A stretch of DNA of 64,000 bases from Metabacillus litoralis (GCF_007994985.1 NZ_VOQF01000002.1:62001-126000); one strand, 5' to 3'. Shown: positions 45,418 through 55,171, numbered from the stretch's first letter. The notes: generated from the letters alone by a model not told the origin. Numbers and translations: made by a program.

Positions 45418-46377
45418 TTATTGATTATTCATTAACTTCGTTTTAGCTAACCATGCTCCACCGATGACACCAGCATCATTTCCAAGAGTAGCAATTGTAA
45501 TTGTTGCTGCAGCTCCCACTCTTGGGAACGCAAATCGTTTAAAATGTTTTTCAACTTTAGAAATAAGTTTGTCACCTGCTTTAGAGACCCCACCACCGAT
45601 AACAATTTTTTCTGGGTTAAGTCCATTAGAGACATTTGCAAGCATTAATCCTAATTGGAATGTTACATAGTCAATTACTTCTTCTGCAAGGTAATCCCCC
45701 TGATTAGCTGCATCAAAAACATCCTTAGAGGATAAATCGGCAAATTCTTTAAGGATACTATCAGTGTCAGTTAATTCGAGTTTCTCCTTGGCAATTCTAA
45801 CAATACCAGTTGCAGATGCTATTGTTTCAATACAGCCTGTTTTTCCACATCCACATAGTGCTCCACCTTCAGGGACAACCGTAATGTGGCCAATTTCACC
45901 ACCTGCGCCATTCACTCCGTGGATTACATCTCCATTTGATATAAGTCCACCTCCAACACCTGTACCAAGGGTAACACAAATAATATCTTTCGCTCCGTCG
46001 CCTGCACCCTTCCACATCTCACCAAGCGCTGCTATATTTGCATCATTATCAACAACAGCAGGTAAGCCTGTTTCTAGTTCAAGATGATCACGTAGTGGAT
46101 AGTTTACCCATCCAAGATTTGGCGTTTCATAGATAAGCCCATTCTCTAAATCAACAGGACCAGGAGCTCCCATGCCAATTCCTGAAAGCTTAGATTTTTC
46201 TAATCCTAGCTCTTCAAGCTTTGAATCAATTGCTTTTGCAATATCTGTGGTAATATGCTTACCAGTCTTATCAGTAGGAATTTCCCACTTCTCAATAATC
46301 TCTCCATAATAATTAATAAAAGCCATCTTAATTGTTGTTCCACCTAAATCAATACCTACTAACCATTTTTCATTCAT
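45418..46377 (-). CDS. glcK: Glucokinase, ROK family
   Basis: 319 residues from the ATG at 46377 (AAAGGTGAT upstream). [20 protein letters not shown] is the ATP site; [28 protein letters not shown] and [12 protein letters not shown] follow. The zinc motif [14 protein letters not shown] places it with Bacillus GlcK. It phosphorylates free glucose. yqgQ directly precedes it, as in B. subtilis. Confidence 0.95.
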   Translation of the reverse strand: MNEKWLVGIDLGGTTIKMAFINYYGEIIEKWEIPTDKTGKHITTDIAKAIDSKLEELGLEKSKLSGIGMGAPGPVDLENGLIYETPNLGWVNYPLRDHLELETGLPAVVDNDANIAALGEMWKGAGDGAKDIICVTLGTGVGGGLISNGDVIHGVNGAGGEIGHITVVPEGGALCGCGKTGCIETIASATGIVRIAKEKLELTDTDSILKEFADLSSKDVFDAANQGDYLAEEVIDYVTFQLGLMLANVSNGLNPEKIVIGGGVSKAGDKLISKVEKHFKRFAFPRVGAAATITIATLGNDAGVIGGAWLAKTKLMNNQ

Positions 46378-46413
46378 TAATATCACCTTTTTCTACTATT
46401 ATATATACCTTCA

Positions 46414-46427
46414 GGAAATCGTTTTCA
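46414..46427. promoter_or_regulatory. Candidate cre (CcpA) site upstream of glcK
   Basis: GGAAATCGTTTTCA fits the cre consensus TGWAANCGNTNWCA in all but one base (13 of 14). It lies 37-50 bases upstream of glcK, between it and yqgQ. Catabolite control here is an inference from the match. Confidence 0.45.
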
Positions 46428-46466
46428 TTTTGTACGTAAATATCTTTTAAAATATGGTAAGGAATA

Positions 46467-46661
46467 TTAGCTCTTTAGCTTTTGGACTTCTTGTCTTAAA
46501 AGAAGTATTGCCATTTGAAAGTCTTTTGGTTCTATGATATTTGACTCATATAGCTGTCTTACTTCTTCTTCCATTAACTCTAAATCGGCAATTCTATCTC
46601 CTATGTAAATGATCGTCCCATATTTCTTTAATAGCTGCTGTACATCATAAATTGACTTCAT
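46467..46661 (-). CDS. yqgQ: YqgQ family protein
   Basis: 64 residues from the ATG at 46661 with AGGTGATC upstream; the in-frame ATG at 46700 is not supported. SIYDVQQLLKKYGTIIYIGD, then LELMEEEVRQLYE and AILLLRQEVQKL, match YqgQ, a small three-helix protein thought to bind nucleic acid. It precedes glcK, as in B. subtilis. Confidence 0.88.
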   Translation of the reverse strand: MKSIYDVQQLLKKYGTIIYIGDRIADLELMEEEVRQLYESNIIEPKDFQMAILLLRQEVQKLKS

Positions 46662-46995
46662 GTGATCACCTACTTGCCCTTTATCAATTACTTCAAACAA
46701 CTTTCATACCTCTACTCTACTATAAAGTATAAAGAAAATGAAAATTGCGTCAAGAAAACGTTTAAATTTTAGTCAATTAACTTAAGAATCAGTATTTCAG
46801 TATCTAATATACAATATTTCAATATAGAATTTTAAAAAGTGCCAATCATGTAAAATAAGGGCTTTAAAGTAAAATAGGAATAAAAATATCATATTTGTCA
46901 GAATAATTTATTTTTTCTAAAAAATATATTGATTTTTCCTTCCTACCAAGTTTAAAATAGGAATACTTATTAGGAATTATTAGGAGGATCATCAA
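46662..46995. other. Divergent intergenic region yqgQ/cstA-like
   Basis: 334 bases, AT-rich. AGAAAACGTTTAAA (46753-46766) is a poor cre-like site. Otherwise I see only the strong AGGAGG ribosome site before the CstA gene. Confidence 0.5.
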
Positions 46996-48426
46996 ATGGT
47001 ATCATTTATTTTATCAGTACTAGCATTAATAGTAGGTTATTTTCTTTATTCAAAAGTTGTAGAGCGGATATTCGGAATTGACGACAAACGAATCACCCCT
47101 GCATACTCAAAATCTGATGGTTTAGATTATACACCGATGGGCTGGATTAAAGCTTCTTTAATCCAATTATTGAATATTGCAGGTTTAGGACCTATTTTCG
47201 GGGCAATTTTAGGTGCTTTATATGGACCTGTTGCCTTTATATGGATTGTTCTTGGTTGTTTATTTGCAGGTGCAGTTCATGATTATTTTTCAGGAATGCT
47301 TTCAGTTAGACACGGTGGGGAGCAATTTCCTACACTTGTTGGTCGATATTTAGGAAAATACGTAAAGTCTGTTATTAATGTTATTTCACTTATTTTAATG
47401 ATACTAGTAGCCGCTGCATTTACAGCAGGACCTGCTCAGCTAGTTGAACAGTTAACACCATTAAGCTATTCCGCTTCATTACTCTTAATATTTGTTTACT
47501 TTGTTTTAGCTGCTATTCTTCCTATAAATAAACTTATTGGAAAAATATACCCAATATTTGGTTTAGTACTAATTATCATGGCTGTTTCCATTGGTTTTGC
47601 TTTATTCTTTATGGATCACTCTATTCCAAATATAACATTGGAAAATCTTCATCCTGGAGAAGTTCCGATTTGGCCTTTATTGATGGTTACTATTTCCTGT
47701 GGAGCCATTTCAGGTTTTCATAGTACTCAAAGCCCAATTTTAGCAAGAACATTAAAGAAAGAAAGTGATGGCAGAAAAGTATTCTTTGGTGCAATGGTAG
47801 CTGAAGGAATAATTGCTCTAATTTGGGCAGCAGCAGGTATGACATTCTTTGGTGGCCCTGATGGGTTACAAGGTGCTTTAGCAAATGGAGGCGCAGCTGG
47901 GGTTGTAAATGAAATAAGTAAAACGACTTTGGGTCAATTTGGTGGTATTCTCGCTATTCTAGGTGTTATTATCCTTCCAATAACTACTGGTGATACTGCA
48001 TTAAGGTCATCAAGAATGATTTTGGTTGAGTTATTGAGTAAATTCGGAAAATTTGATACGAAAATGAAAACAATCTTAATGACAGTTCCTGTTGTCATTC
48101 CAACATATCTTTTAACGCAAATGGACTATTCTTTCTTGTGGCGTTATGTTGGTTGGACAAACCAGGTTGTTGCTACTGTGATGCTTTGGACAGCCGCTAT
48201 GTTCTTGTTGCAAAATAAGAAGTTTCATTGGATTTGTAGTATACCTGCATTATTTATGACAGCAGTAACAGGTTCATATATTTTCTATGCTCCTGAAGGA
48301 TTTCATTTGTCATATGGAACATCGATGATTTGCGGATCAATCATTTTTGTTTCTGTACTAGCATGGTTTATTTATCAGCTTAAAAGAAATAAAAATACAA
48401 ACATTCCGCTAGATAATGTGGCTTAA
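46996..48426 (+). CDS. CstA-family carbon starvation / peptide or pyruvate transporter
   Basis: 476 residues with about 12-13 membrane spans. ARHGGEQFPTLVGRYLG-type region (VRHGGEQFPTLVGRYLGKYV), GPIFGAILGALYGPVAFIWI, CGAISGFHSTQSPILARTLK and LPITTGDTALRSSRMI are the CstA core motifs. Family members import peptides or pyruvate. It is shorter than B. subtilis CstA (~600 residues) and belongs to the shorter group of ~480. It does not belong to the B. subtilis yqg block and may be an insertion. Confidence 0.88.
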   Translation: MVSFILSVLALIVGYFLYSKVVERIFGIDDKRITPAYSKSDGLDYTPMGWIKASLIQLLNIAGLGPIFGAILGALYGPVAFIWIVLGCLFAGAVHDYFSGMLSVRHGGEQFPTLVGRYLGKYVKSVINVISLILMILVAAAFTAGPAQLVEQLTPLSYSASLLLIFVYFVLAAILPINKLIGKIYPIFGLVLIIMAVSIGFALFFMDHSIPNITLENLHPGEVPIWPLLMVTISCGAISGFHSTQSPILARTLKKESDGRKVFFGAMVAEGIIALIWAAAGMTFFGGPDGLQGALANGGAAGVVNEISKTTLGQFGGILAILGVIILPITTGDTALRSSRMILVELLSKFGKFDTKMKTILMTVPVVIPTYLLTQMDYSFLWRYVGWTNQVVATVMLWTAAMFLLQNKKFHWICSIPALFMTAVTGSYIFYAPEGFHLSYGTSMICGSIIFVSVLAWFIYQLKRNKNTNIPLDNVA

Positions 48427-48480
48427 CATTAAAGTAATAGACTGTTTTCCATTCTTATAAATTGTTAGGTAGTAATTAGT

Positions 48481-48596
48481 TCGTTCCATTTCGCTCCAGA
48501 CACTGCTTTCCGCGGGGAGGAAGTCTAGCCTTTCCTCGGCTCTGTCTATGGGGTCTAGACCTTTCCCCAGCACCCGTGGGAGTCAGTGTCTTCAGC
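48481..48596 (+). repeat. GC-rich palindromic repeat, copy 1
   Basis: A ~116-base GC-rich element in an AT-rich gap. CTTTCCGCGGGG, CCTCGGC, GGGGTCTAGACC and CCCGTGGGAGTC correspond in order to the blocks of copies 2-4. It is the most diverged copy. It lies between cstA and its terminator, so it is probably transcribed. Confidence 0.65.
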
Positions 48597-48640
48597 TCTA
48601 TTACATTATAAGAACAATCATAGTGAAAACAATTAAACAA

Positions 48641-48685
48641 AAAACCAGAGAACATCATATTATATGAGTTACTCTGGTTTTTTGC
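48641..48685 (+). terminator. Terminator after the CstA gene
   Basis: AAAACCAGAG and CTCTGGTTTT pair around ~21 bases and end in TTTTTTGC. It is 215 bases after the stop codon because repeat copy 1 intervenes. Confidence 0.8.
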
Positions 48686-48730
48686 ATTAATATTAAAAGT
48701 TAATAGATTCAAAATAATAAGTGTAGCGAG

Positions 48731-48860
48731 GGTTGATTTGCACTCCAGGTTGCTCGCTTTCCGCGGGGCGGTCGGTGAGCCTCCTCGGCGTGAACGCCTG
48801 TGGGGTCTCACCTGTACCGCTGCACCCGCAGGAGTCTCGCACCTTCCGTTCAAATCAACC
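48731..48860 (+). repeat. GC-rich palindromic repeat, copy 2
   Basis: 130 bases bounded by GGTTGATTTG and CAAATCAACC. Inside are GCTCGCTTTCCGCGGGGCGG, GAGCCTCCTCGGCG, GGGGTCTCACCTGT and CCCGCAGGAGTCTCGC. Nearly identical to copy 3 in inverted orientation 1.76 kb away. Confidence 0.8.
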
Positions 48861-49329
48861 TAATTAGTTTTAAATAAAATGAAAAAAACCAATCCTAACC
48901 GTTGTAAAAAACTTTCAAATCTTTGTTTCTAAAAGACAAGAAATAACTTACATGTTAAATATAATAATACAGAGTAACAACTGTGTTTCAATAACCTAAA
49001 AGAGTATTATTTTGTAGAAAAAAGCTAGATTTTACATAGTGCTACTTTACTAACTATTATATTCTCGAATTTTTCTCATTCGCAATGCCTTTACATTGGT
49101 ATAATCAATCAAAGTATAATACTCCTTAGATTTCTTTAAGAACAAGTAAATTGCAATAAACCTGTTCGTATAAAACGGTATTTTAGGAACGACGTGGTAA
49201 TTTTACCTTAGGTTGAGAAATGAGGTACTTTTGTATAAAGCCAAACCCTAAATTATCGATAAGAAATATTAGTGCTAATTTTGATGCATTGAACGAATGC
49301 CAAAAATATTCGTCTAAGTGTACTCAGAA

Positions 49330-49800
49330 CCATTTATACCAATAGTGGATAGGAGCGGAAGTCCCTTAACTCCTGGTCGAGTATGCGGGAACACATTTCT
49401 ACAAGATAGCACGTATTCTTCACTCCTCACAGAACCGTGCGAGCGTTACTACCGCACACGACTTTCCCTATCATCATTCACAGAATATAGTTAATATCTT
49501 TCTTCAGGTAGTATACGTTCACTTTTACTTAAGGTCTTGGTAAAAGATACTTCCTAAAAAAAGTTTAAATTTATTCCAACTGAATGATCTTCTCTGACTT
49601 CTTCGGTTCCTCCACTTGAACAATAACCGTTTAACACAGTCAAGAAAATTCCCCACTGTTTGTAAATTGTCAGTGATGCAATAATAATTTTAGTATCCTA
49701 TGAGAGACCGTTTTAATCTGGACATAATAGCTCTTATATCCATAGTTCGATGAGCCTTGAGTCCAATGTCATCAAGCTAAGAAACCAATAATACACATCT
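49330..49800 (-). pseudogene. Relic of a group II intron (reverse transcriptase C-terminus and domain V)
   Basis: On the minus strand a broken frame reads YYCITDN, then TVGNFLDCVKRLLFKWRNRR, SQRRSFSWNKFKLFL and LPRP, the usual C-terminal maturase/HNH-proximal pattern of intron reverse transcriptases. Stops and frame changes interrupt it (for example GY-stop-NYY). About 80 bases further an AGTCGTGTGCG...CGCACGGTTCT hairpin (about 49428-49465) resembles domain V. Only the 3' part of the element is recognisable. Confidence 0.7.
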
Positions 49801-49863
49801 GTATCTTAACTTTGGTAGTTTACAAATGATTTTACGCTTGTTTTAGATCTAGTCTCTAAAAAA

Positions 49864-50031
49864 GGCAATAGGAAGCCTGGGACTTGAGTTTCACATTTTT
49901 TACATTTTTTCAAGCCCCTAAATTTTTATATTTACTACTGTCAATTGAATAAGTATATTGATAAAGAGAGCTTTTTTATAGGCCCTTTTCTGGCTTAGTG
50001 CAAACTTATTGGATTTAGGCTTCCTGTTGCC
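49864..50031. mobile_element. Small element with terminal inverted repeats (168 bp)
   Basis: GGCAATAGGAAGCCT (49864-49878) and AGGCTTCCTGTTGCC (50017-50031) are inverted with one mismatch in 15; weaker similarity continues inward (AGTTT-CAC). The centre is AT-rich without ORF. No target-site duplication is apparent. Possibly a MITE derived from an IS element or an internally deleted IS. Confidence 0.5.
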
Positions 50032-50179
50032 AGGATGAATTCTCCTGGCCGAATAGGTGTCTTATTTTTTATTATTTCATTCATCATGGAATGAAACATC
50101 GCTCTCCGAACATCGTACCTTTTTTCTAGTAATAGAAGAATCATGGAATCTTTTAGCTTCCCTATGATGATATTTGTAT

Positions 50180-50385
50180 TAACCTTGTATTATAATTCAA
50201 TTTTTTCTCTTCGTCCTGTTGGTCAATGACTTCATTCGCTTCATTTTTTAAAAGTGCAACCATGTTTATTAAGTAAAATAGACGCATAGAAGTCTGGTTA
50301 CACCGCTCTTCTATCATTTCCATGGCTGCATCTCGCTTAGATGTGTATGGTGCAATTTTTGTTGTTAAAATAAGGTCATTTTAGA
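50180..50385 (-). other. Possible protein-coding remnant, unrecognised
   Basis: A frame of about 67 codons between stops reads LILTTKIAPYTSKRDAAMEM, then EERCNQTSMRLFYLINMVAL and EANEVIDQQDEEKK. The composition looks like real protein, but there is no good start or ribosome site and no recognised family. It lies among relics and is probably the decayed end of a lost gene. Confidence 0.35.
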
Positions 50386-50623
50386 TGTCATCTTTATAAG
50401 AAACTTATGTAAATCTATTATTTAAACTCTCTTCTGAAACCATTCTAAAAACGACTTAATTATTTAGAGGCTTAAATTCTTATCAAAAAAATTTCATTAT
50501 TTTTTGAAGTAAAGTTAGTACTAAGACTATTACATGCTACCTTTCTACTTTACTTTTTAGATACAACTAATTTTGCAGAAAAGCATTTCTTATTTTCACT
50601 ACTTTTCACACCAAAACTACTTA

Positions 50624-50754
50624 GGTTGATTGGAACGGAAGGTGCGAGACTCCTGCGGGTGCAGCGGGACAGGTGAGACCCCGGAGGCGCTGTGCGCTGA
50701 GGAGGCTCACCGCCCGCCCCGCGGAAAGCGAGCAACCTGGAGTGCAAATCAACC
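50624..50754 (-). repeat. GC-rich palindromic repeat, copy 3
   Basis: 131 bases bounded by GGTTGATTGG and AAATCAACC. Its reverse complement matches copy 2 along its whole length, with a few changes in the central hairpin. Lies 100 bases downstream of the end of the germination gene. Confidence 0.8.
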
Positions 50755-50854
50755 TTCCACAACACTTGTTAGTAATCTTTTTTTTAGTTAATTTTGTGTA
50801 GTTAAAAAAAGACTATGCCATTAATTTTAATTAATGACCTAGTCTTCCTATTAG

Positions 50855-52318
50855 TTAACGATCTGGATCTTGTGGGTGTAAAAATGTTGGGCGGCGATTT
50901 TTTAAAGGCATCGGTGCTCTGAACAATACGTCGCGCATACCCCTGAAGTTGAAAGGAATAAACGGATATAGATAAGGAACATTGAATGATTTCATTCTTG
51001 CTAGCATTATGATCCATCCTGTAATTCCGACAACAAATCCAATTACACCTAACCATGCTGTAAAAAGCAATAAAACAATACGGTAAATTCGATTAGCAAG
51101 ACCTAATTCATAACTTGGTGTTGCAAATGTTCCAATTGCCGCTATCGCTAAGTATAAAATGACTTCATTTGTTAATAAACCAACTTCTACCGCTACTTGT
51201 CCAACCATTAGTGCTGCAACTAAGCCTAATGCTGTTGCTAAGGAAGAAGGTGTATGAATGGCAGCCATCCTCAGGACATCTATTCCAAGTTCAATAAGTA
51301 AAAACTGAATGATTAAAGGAATATGTCCATGATCCTCAATACCAATAAACTCAAGTCCTTGTGGTAAAAGTTCGGGATTTTGAGCTAATAAAAACCACAA
51401 AGGTAGTAGAAATAGAGAAGCCCACACAGCAATAAACCTCACGAATCGTAAATAAGCACCTACAATTGGCTTATTACGATATTCTTCTGCATGCTGTAGG
51501 TGATGCCAAAAAGTTGTTGGTGTTATTAACGCACTTGGTGAACCGTCAACAAAAACAATTACATGACCTTCATATAAATGAGCTGCAGCTGTATCAGGTC
51601 TTTCTGTGTACCGTACAGTTGGATAAGGGTTATAATGCTGACCAGATATAAATTCCTCTACCGTTTTCTCACCCATTGGAAGTCCATCGGTATCGATTGC
51701 TTCAAGTGATTTTTTCAAATCTGCCACATGTGATAAATCAGCAATATCCTCTAAATAACATACAACAACATCTGTTTTTGAGCGTCGGCCAACTTGAAGA
51801 TATTCCATTCGTAAAGATCTGTCTCGAATTCTTCTTCTTGTTAGAGCTGTATTGAATACAATTGTTTCAACATAACCATCCCTAGAGCCACGGACAACAC
51901 GCTCCATATCAGGCTCCTGAGGTCCTCTAACGGGATATGTACGAGCATCTATTAAGATGATTTCATCAATACCATCTATAACAAGGGCAGTTGGACCTGC
52001 TAAAACAGTTTGTACAACAACATTTAAGTCATTTGTTTTTTCAATTTCAACATATGGAATATATGTTTTGAGCAATTTTTCTAACGTATTTTCTTCTAAT
52101 TGCTCAGGAGTTAGCTCTGATAAATATTTCATTAAATAGTGTAGGATATCATCTTTAACAAATCCATCTACCATAAACAGTGCCATATCCCGTTTTGCAT
52201 ATTCAACATCTAATTGAATAACATCAAAGCTTTTTTTGACACCTAAACGTTCATTTAAGTACGTAATATTTTCCTGGAAATTTTTTGTGACCAGTTTTTT
52301 TTCGTTCTTTTCCGCCAT
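50855..52318 (-). CDS. Spore germination protein, GerA/SpoVAF family A-subunit
   Basis: 487 residues. The N-terminal cytosolic half (residues 1-290) includes LNERLGVKKSFDVIQLDVEY, LVIDGIDEIILIDARTYPVR, PDMERVVRGSRDGYVETIVF and RRRIRDRSLRMEYLQVGRRS, the GerA-A conserved blocks. The C-terminal half has about five membrane spans from residue 290. These proteins form nutrient-receptor or DPA-channel complexes in the inner spore membrane. No B or C subunit gene is adjacent, which argues for a SpoVAF-type or orphan member. Confidence 0.85.
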   Translation of the reverse strand: MAEKNEKKLVTKNFQENITYLNERLGVKKSFDVIQLDVEYAKRDMALFMVDGFVKDDILHYLMKYLSELTPEQLEENTLEKLLKTYIPYVEIEKTNDLNVVVQTVLAGPTALVIDGIDEIILIDARTYPVRGPQEPDMERVVRGSRDGYVETIVFNTALTRRRIRDRSLRMEYLQVGRRSKTDVVVCYLEDIADLSHVADLKKSLEAIDTDGLPMGEKTVEEFISGQHYNPYPTVRYTERPDTAAAHLYEGHVIVFVDGSPSALITPTTFWHHLQHAEEYRNKPIVGAYLRFVRFIAVWASLFLLPLWFLLAQNPELLPQGLEFIGIEDHGHIPLIIQFLLIELGIDVLRMAAIHTPSSLATALGLVAALMVGQVAVEVGLLTNEVILYLAIAAIGTFATPSYELGLANRIYRIVLLLFTAWLGVIGFVVGITGWIIMLARMKSFNVPYLYPFIPFNFRGMRDVLFRAPMPLKNRRPTFLHPQDPDR

Positions 52319-52487
52319 AAGATTGCTCCATTTCGCATAACGATTTGGTATTCATCATTGACGTATTTTTGGTAAAACATACCTGTATATTTTTTTATAT
52401 TCATTTTCTATTTGTACCTTCTGTTCATAAAAACAAAATTCACATCATAAACTTTAGCAACCTGTCCTATCCCGGAGTTGATAATTA

Positions 52488-53363
52488 ATGAAAAAAAAAT
52501 GGGTGTTTATCGTAATTTTAGCCTTTTTAACATCAGGAATTTTTTATTTTTACCATGGGAATACAGCAAGGGAAAGTATTATCTTCTTTCCGATAGATGA
52601 ATCTGTTACATTTGAAAAAGCAGTCACTTCATTAGAACTTGTTGGAAATAAAGATGATGATGAATATATTGTGGAATGGGATGTACAATCCTACACAAAT
52701 AAGGAAATATTTTTAAGACAAGACATCTCACTATTGTTTTCAGATGGAAAATTAATCCACACATTATCAGAATGGGAAGATCAAAGTCAAAAGCTAGCTC
52801 AATTTACGAAAGTTTCAGGCGAGGATAGCAGTCATTTTGAATCAATCAGTTTACATTATGGAGAAATTCATATTGATAATGATTTAATACGAAGTACACA
52901 ATTAATGACAAGTGATCATTTATATGTGATTGACTCTGAATTCACTGAACTATTTTCTTTTAAAAAACCGCAAACGACCGAAGAAGAGGAGTGGAAAAGT
53001 ATATTAGATAAAGTAACTGAACAGCATTTAGAATATAGCTGGAATCAATTACTTGATCACTATAAAATTGATCGTAATGAGTATGAAGCTATTCCATTAG
53101 TTGACTTAATCCATTATAATACAGACCCACTAACAGGCCTTTCAGAGGCAAAAACACAAGAAGTAATAGGAAATCTTTGGGAAGGTTTATATAAGCATTA
53201 TTTTTTAGGCTTAAAAACAAAAGAAGGCAAAGTGTACCCGGCAAAAGGTAGCACAATGCCACTAGTTCTCATTGCAAAAAATTCATCTCATATTATCGTT
53301 CTAACACAAACAGAAGATGGGAAACCATTTAAGTTTATTCAAAGAATCCAGTTTACTGAGTAA
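52488..53363 (+). CDS. Uncharacterised secreted or membrane-anchored protein
   Basis: 291 residues. Residues 3-23 (KKWVFIVILAFLTSGIFYFY) are a signal anchor or signal peptide without a lipobox. The rest is acidic and beta-rich (VEWDVQSYTNKEIFLRQDIS, ISLHYGEIHIDND), then helical. I do not recognise the family. It converges with gluP and overlaps its end by 11 bases. A ribosome site is unclear (CCCGGAGTTG upstream). Confidence 0.65.
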   Translation: MKKKWVFIVILAFLTSGIFYFYHGNTARESIIFFPIDESVTFEKAVTSLELVGNKDDDEYIVEWDVQSYTNKEIFLRQDISLLFSDGKLIHTLSEWEDQSQKLAQFTKVSGEDSSHFESISLHYGEIHIDNDLIRSTQLMTSDHLYVIDSEFTELFSFKKPQTTEEEEWKSILDKVTEQHLEYSWNQLLDHYKIDRNEYEAIPLVDLIHYNTDPLTGLSEAKTQEVIGNLWEGLYKHYFLGLKTKEGKVYPAKGSTMPLVLIAKNSSHIIVLTQTEDGKPFKFIQRIQFTE

Positions 53364-54882
53364 GTTGCTGCTTCAGTTGGTTGTATTGCTCATTTGTTGA
53401 ATCATACTGAAGAGCCTTATTTACCTTTTGCAGAGCTAAATCTAAATTCCCTCCTTGCGCATAAAGTACTGCAAGGTTATAGTGTGCTTCATGAAACGTA
53501 TCATCGATTTTTGTAATTTGCTCTAAATGTTTTATCGCTTCATCGTACTTGCCCAGCTCTATCTCTACAACAGATAGTTGAAATAAGATGTTAGGTGAAT
53601 TATTCACTTCTTTATTAGCGTTTGATAAATAGGTATATGCACTTTCATAATCCTGCGCTTCTATAAACTCTTGAGCTCTCATTAAAGTATATTGCGGTGA
53701 TTGGCTTTCAGTTTCACTCATTCCAAATTGGTACAATCCATATAACAACCCTAATGTGACAATTACTCCAGCGATACTTAGTAATCGCTGTTTTTTTTGT
53801 GGAATTTGGACGATGAGAGCTGCTAAAAAGCCACCGATTAATCCGCCAATATGACCTGCATTATCGATATTAGGAATAACAAAGCCTAGAGCCAAGTTAA
53901 TACCAATGATGATAAACAGATTTGAGCCCATCGTTCTTAAAAAAGCTTTTCTATTATGAATTCCAATATATAATAAAGCACCGAAACATCCAAAAATAGC
54001 ACCAGAAGCTCCAGCTGAGACAAACGGACTAAACGCAAAGCTTGCAATAGATCCTGAGATTCCGGCCAGGATGTATATAATCAAAAACCTTCCAGATCCA
54101 TAAGCTCTTTCGACTGCTGGTCCAATATAATATAAAGCAAAGCTATTCATCAACAAGTGAAAAAATCCAATATGTAAGACGATCGGAGTAACAAATCTCC
54201 ACCACTCCCCTTCATATATATATGGGTTAAATTTAGCACCAAATTGAATCAAAGTTTCGGTGTTTTCACTTCCACCAGAAAATTCGAGAAGTAAAAACAT
54301 GAAAATTTGTAGGATGAGAAAAATGTATGTAAAAAAGGGCTTACCATTTTGGAAAAGTTTCCTTTCTTCCTCTCGAAGCTCATTATGATGTGAAACAACT
54401 CTATTTCTTATTTCCTGAACATCTTCTAATTCAGATGTTTCGTTCTGTTCTTGTGGATTTTTTAGAGAAACATTTAATATTTCTTCTAGTTTCTTTTTTG
54501 TGTCTTCTTCTTTTATTACTAAAAAAGAACTAATCGTGATAGCACCTTTTTTACCAATAGTATGCCCTTTAGTAAATGCTTCGGGATAATCATCAACCGG
54601 AGGCAATGTAGACACATATATGTTCAAAATATGAAGGGGCCCTCTAATACCTTGTTTTAAAAGACTTTGAAAATTCAACCCTGCTTTTTCAATATCAATG
54701 GAAAGTGAGTTTCCCCAATCAACATCCATTCTTCTTAGTCGTACAATTGAATATTGTTTATTCCGAACTGGTTCTAATAAAATTTCATTACCATCTTGTG
54801 ACAAACCTAAAATGGTGAATTTTTGATCTATGACAAGCTGCTCTATTAACGACCAATAAAAATAATCCTGTTCATTAACCAT
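53353..54882 (-). CDS. gluP: Rhomboid intramembrane protease GluP
   Basis: 509 residues from the ATG at 54882 (CGGAGCG upstream); an in-frame ATG at 54900 has no ribosome site. After a ~180-residue cytosolic N-domain come seven spans with GRFLIIYILAGISGSIASFA, the catalytic Ser in SAGASGAIFGCFGALLYIG, and His in NAGHIGGLIGGF. The tail holds TPR-like helices (LSVVEIELGKYDEAIKHLEQ, YNLAVLYAQGGNLDLALQKV). B. subtilis YqgP is 507 residues and cleaves membrane proteins, including the Mg transporter MgtE. Confidence 0.93.
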   Translation of the reverse strand: MVNEQDYFYWSLIEQLVIDQKFTILGLSQDGNEILLEPVRNKQYSIVRLRRMDVDWGNSLSIDIEKAGLNFQSLLKQGIRGPLHILNIYVSTLPPVDDYPEAFTKGHTIGKKGAITISSFLVIKEEDTKKKLEEILNVSLKNPQEQNETSELEDVQEIRNRVVSHHNELREEERKLFQNGKPFFTYIFLILQIFMFLLLEFSGGSENTETLIQFGAKFNPYIYEGEWWRFVTPIVLHIGFFHLLMNSFALYYIGPAVERAYGSGRFLIIYILAGISGSIASFAFSPFVSAGASGAIFGCFGALLYIGIHNRKAFLRTMGSNLFIIIGINLALGFVIPNIDNAGHIGGLIGGFLAALIVQIPQKKQRLLSIAGVIVTLGLLYGLYQFGMSETESQSPQYTLMRAQEFIEAQDYESAYTYLSNANKEVNNSPNILFQLSVVEIELGKYDEAIKHLEQITKIDDTFHEAHYNLAVLYAQGGNLDLALQKVNKALQYDSTNEQYNQLKQQLTQ

Positions 54883-54907
54883 ATAATCGCTCCGACTCAT
54901 TTTTATT

Positions 54908-55053
54908 TAAGCTGTTTTCGTAAGTTTGTTGAATATAGTACCTTGAAAGCAGCACTGAATACAGTCTATTGACATCTTTTCTTATTTGAATAGATCCTTT
55001 AATTCGATAAAACAATTGTTAAAGCATACAATAACCTTTCAGAAAAGAACCTT
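54908..55053 (+). repeat. MITE-like repeat, copy C
   Basis: About 146 bases. Starts AAGCTGTTTTCGTAAGTTTG TTG, inner AGCAGCACTG and AGTCTATTGACATCTTTTCT, ends CAATAACCTTTCAGAAAAGA ACC. The ends are imperfect inverted repeats. It lies about 25 bases upstream of the gluP start, so the gluP promoter must be inside or beyond it. Confidence 0.65.
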
Positions 55054-55171
55054 TATTTATTATATCAATTAGAGAAAATAAAAAGGAAGAAAAAAGCTTT
55101 ATGAAAGTGTTTACCTAAAAATACCAACCAATGTATTTCCATAAACGATTACCGATTAAGAACGTACTAAT

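Noticed and set aside
45764-46087. 107-codon plus-strand ORF inside glcK
   Set aside because: Antisense shadow of the ROK kinase gene.
46753-46766. cre-like site AGAAAACGTTTAAA upstream of the CstA gene
   Set aside because: At least two mismatches at conserved positions and about 230 bases from the start; not separable from chance in AT-rich DNA.
48476-48853. 125-codon minus-strand ORF
   Set aside because: It spans two GC-rich repeats and a terminator; the protein text is arginine/glycine-rich repeat translation with no ribosome site.
50550-50765. 71-codon minus-strand ORF
   Set aside because: Lies inside repeat copy 3; the coding look comes from GC-rich repeat sequence.
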